Shown: positions 6,434 through 10,093 of the stretch, in pieces
Numbering within the stretch: the stretch's first letter is position 1
How the letters are laid out: every line of letters begins with the position of its first letter
Assembly (NCBI GenBank): GCA_900554265.1
Contig: USGZ01000034.1
Location: forward strand, 1-10,093
Length of the DNA stretch: 10,093 bases
Origin: an uncultured Porphyromonadaceae bacterium
GTDB lineage: Bacteria > Bacteroidota > Bacteroidia > Bacteroidales > Muribaculaceae
Reading direction: 5' to 3'
Position numbers and translations under genes: made by a program
Notes under the pieces: generated by a model
Database searches by the model: none
Seen by the model: the letters and a program-made list of their open reading frames with translations, nothing else
Told to the model about the DNA's origin: nothing

Positions 6434-7259
6434 ATTCGCGTTTGGGCAGCATGGCGGCCATCTGCTCGGCAAGGGTCTTGGCGGCGGCTTTGGCGGCCGC
6501 GGCGAAGTCGTCGGCGGTCGAGGCGTGGATTACGCCGCGGGAGCTGTTGACGAGCAGGCCGCATTCGTCGATCATGCCGTAACGGGCCACGTCGGCGAGG
6601 CTGCCGCCCTGTGCGCCGACGCCGGGCACAAGGAGGAAGTGGCGCGGCGCAAGTTTGCGGATTTCGGCCAGGCTTTCGGCCTGGGTGGCGCCGACGACGT
6701 ACATGGTGTCGACGGGCGAGCCCCAGTGGCGCGACATGCGGATTACGCGCTGGTACAGGGGTACTCCGCGGCCGTCGGCGACGAGCTCGAAGTCTTTGGC
6801 CGAGGGGTTGGAGGTGAGCGCCAGGATGATGCTCCACTTGCCTTTGTGGTCCAGGAAGGGCCGTACGCTGTCCTCGCCCATGTAGGGCGCCAGGGTCACG
6901 GCGTCGCAGCCGAGGGTTTCGAAGAAGGTCGTGGCGTAGCGGGCGGCGGTGTTGCCGATGTCGCCGCGCTTGGCGTCGGCGATGATGAACTGGTCCGGAT
7001 ATTTCTCGCGGATGTAGCGTACGGTTTCGGCGAGTGCGTTCCAGCCCTCGGCGCCGTGGCATTCGTAGAAGGCTACGTTTGGCTTATAGGCCACGCAGTA
7101 GGGGGCTGTGGCGTCGATTATGGCCTTGTTGAATTTTACGATGCGTTCGGCGGGGGTGCCTTCGATGCTCTGGGGAATCTTGGCGGTATCGGGGTCGAGT
7201 CCTACGCAGAGAAATGATTTCTTGCGGAAAATATTATCGACCAGTTCGTTGCGTTTCAT
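6432..7259 (-). CDS. pyrF: Orotidine 5'-phosphate decarboxylase (last step of UMP synthesis)
   Basis: This 275-residue protein converts OMP to UMP plus CO2 in the cytoplasm. The substrate-binding CVGLDPD (18-24), K59 in YKPNVAFYE, the catalytic signature [11 protein letters not shown] (95-105, with D95, K97 and D100 forming the Asp-Lys-Asp set together with K59) and the phosphate-binding VPGVGAQGG are all present. The length and the DAKRGDIG form fit the longer type 2 subfamily (about 270-280 residues) rather than the roughly 230-residue E. coli type. The ATG at 7259 is the natural start, 37 nt after the prfA stop with no promoter between, so it is likely transcribed with prfA. I recall prfA and pyrF being adjacent in other Bacteroidales; nothing in it looks damaged. 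Confidence 0.97.
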   Translation of the reverse strand: MKRNELVDNIFRKKSFLCVGLDPDTAKIPQSIEGTPAERIVKFNKAIIDATAPYCVAYKPNVAFYECHGAEGWNALAETVRYIREKYPDQFIIADAKRGDIGNTAARYATTFFETLGCDAVTLAPYMGEDSVRPFLDHKGKWSIILALTSNPSAKDFELVADGRGVPLYQRVIRMSRHWGSPVDTMYVVGATQAESLAEIRKLAPRHFLLVPGVGAQGGSLADVARYGMIDECGLLVNSSRGVIHASTADDFAAAAKAAAKTLAEQMAAMLPKRE

Positions 7260-7296
7260 ATATCGTGGTGTTTAGCTTTGTTGCATTATTGAGGGC

Positions 7297-8406
7297 CTAC
7301 ATTGCGGCGGCTTTGAGTTTCTCGGCGTTTTCTGCGATGATGAGGTGGTCGATGACGTCCTGGATGTCGCCGTTCATGAAGTCCGCAAGAGCGTAGACGG
7401 TATAGTTGATGCGGTGGTCCGTGATTCGGCCCTGGGGGTAGTTGTAGGTGCGGATTTTGGCGGAGCGGTCGCCGGTGGATACCATGGTCTTGCGGCGCGA
7501 GGCGATGTCGTCGACGTACTTCTGGTGTTCCTTGTCGTAGATGAATGTGCGCAGGCGGCTCAGGGCGCGCTCCTTGTTCTTGGGCTGGTCGCGCGTCTCG
7601 GTACACTCGATGAGGATTTCCTCCGTCGCGCCCGTGTTTGGGTTCTTCCAGAGGTAGCGCAGGCGCACACCGGACTCGACCTTGTTGACGTTCTGACCTC
7701 CGGCACCGCCGCTGCGGAAGGTGTCCCACTTGATTTCGCCCTCGTTGATCTGCACCTCGAAAGGCTCGGCCTCCGGTAGCACCGCGACGGTGGCGGCGGA
7801 GGTGTGGACGCGTCCCTGGGTCTCGGTGGCGGGAACGCGCTGGACGCGGTGGACGCCGCTCTCGTACTTGAGGACACCGTAGACGCCCTCGCCGGTAACG
7901 CTGAGCACCACCTCCTTATACCCTCCGGCTGCGCCTTCGCTGGCCGAGGTAATGGCGGCGTTCCAGCCCTTGCTCTCGCAGAATTTGAGATACATCTTGC
8001 AGAGGTCGCCGGCGAAAATCGCGGCTTCGTCGCCGCCGGTACCGCCGCGGATTTCGAGGATGGCGTTCTTGCCGTCCTCGGGGTCGGCGGGGATGAGAAG
8101 GAGCTTGATTTCCTCCTCCAGGCGCGGCAGCTCCGCCGAGGCCTCGTCGAGCTCCAGGCGGGCCATCTCGCGCATTTCGGGGTCCGTTTCGTCGGCCAGC
8201 AGCTGGCGGGCCTCCTCGGCGTTGGCGAGCAGGCGGCGGTAGCGCGCGGTGGCGGCGGTGAGGCGCTCGAGCTCCTTGTACTCCTTGGTCAGGCGTACGT
8301 AGCGGCCCATGTCGGCTATCACCGCCGGGTCGGTAATCAGGGTCCGGATTTCCTCGAAGCGGGCGTCGATGCCCTCGAGGCGTTCGAGCAGGGTGTTCTG
8401 ACTCAT
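7297..8406 (-). CDS. prfA: Peptide chain release factor 1
   Basis: The 369-residue protein recognises the stop codons UAA and UAG on the ribosome and triggers release of the finished peptide. The anticodon-like tripeptide PAT (192-194, in RVPATETQGRVHTS) identifies RF1, since RF2 has SPF. The catalytic GGQ is at 236-238 in SGGAGGQNVNKVESG, whose glutamine is normally methylated by PrmC. An N-terminal helical domain (about 1-100) and the GTGGDEAAIF motif (122-131) complete the family layout. The reading frame is open further upstream, but homology begins at MSQNTLLERL. The ATG at 8406 overlaps the TGA of the YitT gene (ATGA), which fixes the start and implies coupled translation. Confidence 0.97.
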   Translation of the reverse strand: MSQNTLLERLEGIDARFEEIRTLITDPAVIADMGRYVRLTKEYKELERLTAATARYRRLLANAEEARQLLADETDPEMREMARLELDEASAELPRLEEEIKLLLIPADPEDGKNAILEIRGGTGGDEAAIFAGDLCKMYLKFCESKGWNAAITSASEGAAGGYKEVVLSVTGEGVYGVLKYESGVHRVQRVPATETQGRVHTSAATVAVLPEAEPFEVQINEGEIKWDTFRSGGAGGQNVNKVESGVRLRYLWKNPNTGATEEILIECTETRDQPKNKERALSRLRTFIYDKEHQKYVDDIASRRKTMVSTGDRSAKIRTYNYPQGRITDHRINYTVYALADFMNGDIQDVIDHLIIAENAEKLKAAAM

Positions 8407-9353
8407 TTTTCGTCGTCTTTCGGTTCGGGGGTGACGGGCACGTGAATCAGCGGCGGGGTATAGTTCTCGCGGTCCTCGACGGGCTTCATCTTGACCTTGA
8501 GTTCGTCGAAGCCCTGGCCGTAGACGCCGTTGACGTTGGCCTGGGTGCAGAAGGCGCGCGGGTCGATGCTCTTGATGATTCGGGCGATGGTCACGGCCTC
8601 GATCTTGCGGCACATTACCAGCAGAATCTTGACCTCATGCTTGGAGTACCAGCCCATGCCGGTGAGCACGGTGCAGCCGCGTTTGGCGTCGTTGTTGATG
8701 GCCGTGGCGATCTGCTCCCACTTGGAAGAGAAGATCGTGAACTGGACGGCCTGGCGGTTGGTGTTGATAATCAGGTCGGCGACGTAGGAGCAGAGGAAGA
8801 GAACGATAAAGCCGAAGACGACTTTCTCGATGTTGTGCGTCAGCAGGTAGCTGGACGAGATGATGCAGACGTCGACGTAGAGCATCGTGCGCCCGACGGT
8901 GACGTTCGTGTGCTTGGACACCATCGCGGCCACGATGTCCGTGCCGCCGCTGGAGCCGTTGTGCGTGAAGGCCAGACCCACGCCCAGACCGGCGCACATA
9001 CCTCCGATCACCACGTTCAGGAAAGGTTCCTGCGTGAAGCCCCCGGCGAGCAGTGGCTGGAAGAGGCTCATGAACACCGAAATCATCACGGCGCCGTAGA
9101 CCGTGCCGAGCACGAACTGCTTGCCGACGACCTTGTAGGCAATCGCCAGCAGCACCAGGTTGAGGGCCAGCGAGGTGACGCCGACGGGGATGCCGGTAAG
9201 GAAGTAGACGATGGTGCCGATACCGGCCAGGCCGCCGATCACCACGTCCTCCGGCAGGATGAATCCGCAGAATCCGAAGGCGTAGACCGCCATGCCGAAA
9301 GTGATTATGATGTAATCCTTTGCAGAACGCCAGATTTTGGTCTTGTTTCCCAT
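8403..9353 (-). CDS. YitT family membrane protein with C-terminal DUF2179 domain
   Basis: This 316-residue protein has an N-terminal block of about five or six hydrophobic segments rich in glycine (for example GLAGIGTIVYFLTGIPVG and VVIGGMCAGLGVGLAFTHNG). The YitT signature NGSSGGTDIVA follows, then a soluble DUF2179 domain near residues 225-290 (GMGWYSKHEVKILLVM ... IDPRAFCTQANVNGVYGQGF). The family sits in the inner membrane and is proposed to include transporters, but no substrate is established. A proline- and acid-rich tail ends the protein. The ATG at 9353 lies 5 nt after the DUF4831-type gene, and the stop overlaps the prfA start, so it is an internal member of a tightly packed operon. 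Confidence 0.92.
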   Translation of the reverse strand: MGNKTKIWRSAKDYIIITFGMAVYAFGFCGFILPEDVVIGGLAGIGTIVYFLTGIPVGVTSLALNLVLLAIAYKVVGKQFVLGTVYGAVMISVFMSLFQPLLAGGFTQEPFLNVVIGGMCAGLGVGLAFTHNGSSGGTDIVAAMVSKHTNVTVGRTMLYVDVCIISSSYLLTHNIEKVVFGFIVLFLCSYVADLIINTNRQAVQFTIFSSKWEQIATAINNDAKRGCTVLTGMGWYSKHEVKILLVMCRKIEAVTIARIIKSIDPRAFCTQANVNGVYGQGFDELKVKMKPVEDRENYTPPLIHVPVTPEPKDDEK

Positions 9354-9358
9354 TGCTG

Positions 9359-10093
9359 TCAGTTATTGGTATCGGCAGGGCCGATTTCTATGAGGGCGCC
9401 GGTAGTGGCGTCGAAGGTGGCTTTGGAGGGTTCGCGCTTGTCGGTGAAGAGCGCGGGATTGAGGCCGAATACAACACCCAGCTGTCCCAGCGTAAGGTCG
9501 GCCTCGGCTGCTTTGGCGCCGGCGTAGCTTACGGCTACGCGGCCGCGGCCGGGAATGCGGTATACGAATCCGCCGCGGGGAAAGGTCTTGACCTCTCCCT
9601 TATCCGTCAGCGGCAGCTCGCCGCGCTCGAGGACGGTGAAGTCAAGTGTTATGGGTGCGCCGGCGAGGTTGTCGGCGTCCAGCAGTCCGTCGACGGCGGA
9701 AAGACGGGCGATTACGCGGCCGTTCACGTCGGTCGTGTCCGGGGTGAAATTAACTTTGGTGCAGACGGTCCTTGTGCGGCGCGTTCCGGTGAACATTGCC
9801 GTCAGGGCTGCTTCCTGCGCCGCGATATTCTCCAGGACGAGATTCATGGCGGCGCCGTCGGCGGGCATGTTGTCGGCCTGACCCGAGAGGATGTCGCTGC
9901 GCATCTCGCGGAGCTCGAATATGCGCTGGGCGGCAAGTTCGGCGCGCTTGCTCAGCGAGGAGCTGCGGGCCATGTCGGCCGTCACGGCCTGACGCGCGGC
10001 TTCGCCGGCGAGCGGCGTGGCGCTCCAGTCCGTGCTTTCCGCGGCTTCGGCGACTTCGGGAATCTCCACAGCTTCGGTATTGATGGCCAGGGG
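9359..10093 (-). CDS. DUF4831-type protein, C-terminal part (5' end outside window)
   Basis: The frame is open to the window edge, giving 244 visible residues; the true start lies beyond 10093, and no ATG near the edge is needed. The central stretch AQRIFELREMRSDILSGQAD, followed by NMPADGAAMNLVLENIAAQEAALTAMFTGT split over the next 30 residues, is what I recognise as the DUF4831 family of Bacteroidetes. These are usually about 350 residues with an N-terminal signal peptide that would lie in the missing part. The remainder is beta-rich (FVYRIPGRGRVAVSY). No enzymatic motif is visible and the function is unknown. It is the first gene in the window of the run leading to yitT-type, prfA and pyrF genes, ending 5 nt before the next start. 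Confidence 0.75.
   Translation of the reverse strand, partial: PLAINTEAVEIPEVAEAAESTDWSATPLAGEAARQAVTADMARSSSLSKRAELAAQRIFELREMRSDILSGQADNMPADGAAMNLVLENIAAQEAALTAMFTGTRRTRTVCTKVNFTPDTTDVNGRVIARLSAVDGLLDADNLAGAPITLDFTVLERGELPLTDKGEVKTFPRGGFVYRIPGRGRVAVSYAGAKAAEADLTLGQLGVVFGLNPALFTDKREPSKATFDATTGALIEIGPADTNN

Noticed and set aside
6259..7062. 267-codon minus-strand frame over pyrF
   Set aside because: Arginine- and proline-rich shadow of pyrF, which has all its catalytic motifs in the other frame.
8407..8613. In-frame upstream extension of prfA giving 438 residues
   Set aside because: The extra residues are arginine- and proline-rich shadow of the YitT gene; RF1 homology begins at the ATG at 8406.

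Overview
The window looks like chromosomal DNA from a member of the order Bacteroidales (Bacteroidota). Four things support this. The promoters match the Bacteroidota type (-7 box TAnnTTTG; in two cases also a -33 TTTG exactly 20 nt upstream). A DUF4831-type protein is present, a family I know from Bacteroidetes. A surface protein carries the Bacteroidales C-terminal tail (YNLSGERIY...LPAGIYII). The AAA/DUF4143 ATPase is of a kind common in this phylum. The GC-rich right half would fit a Muribaculaceae- or Alistipes-like genus, but I cannot fix the genus. Every gene I accept lies on the minus strand, so the order of transcription is from right to left.

Right half (10093 to about 6221), housekeeping: a DUF4831-type protein (5' end outside the window), a YitT/DUF2179 membrane protein, prfA (release factor 1) and pyrF (orotidine 5'-phosphate decarboxylase). 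They are packed tightly: a 5-nt gap, an ATGA overlap and a 37-nt gap. Next comes tRNA-Lys(UUU) with its own near-consensus promoter and a strong terminator.

Middle (about 6060 to 3587): one surface-protein gene with a very good promoter, a signal peptide, two tandem beta-helix-like modules of about 335 residues and a C-terminal sorting-type tail, closed by a long hairpin terminator. The signal-peptide codons contain a run of nine G. As sequenced, this run puts the secretion signal and the mature protein in different frames; eight G (or eleven) would join them. This is the expected structure of an ON/OFF phase-variable surface gene caught in the OFF state, although a one-base sequencing error has to be excluded.

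Left half (3581 to 1): a winged-helix regulator of the HxlR family that has lost its start and N-terminus right at the surface gene's terminator; a promoter followed by a membrane acyltransferase (acyltransferase 3/OafA type) translationally coupled by ATGA to a VOC/glyoxalase-fold metalloprotein; then an AAA ATPase with a DUF4143 region. Four copies of a 12-bp element in alternating orientation, spaced about 21 bp (two helical turns), lie just upstream of the ATPase promoter. The region on the left of tRNA-Lys looks accessory compared with the conserved right side, but no integrase or att repeat was seen.
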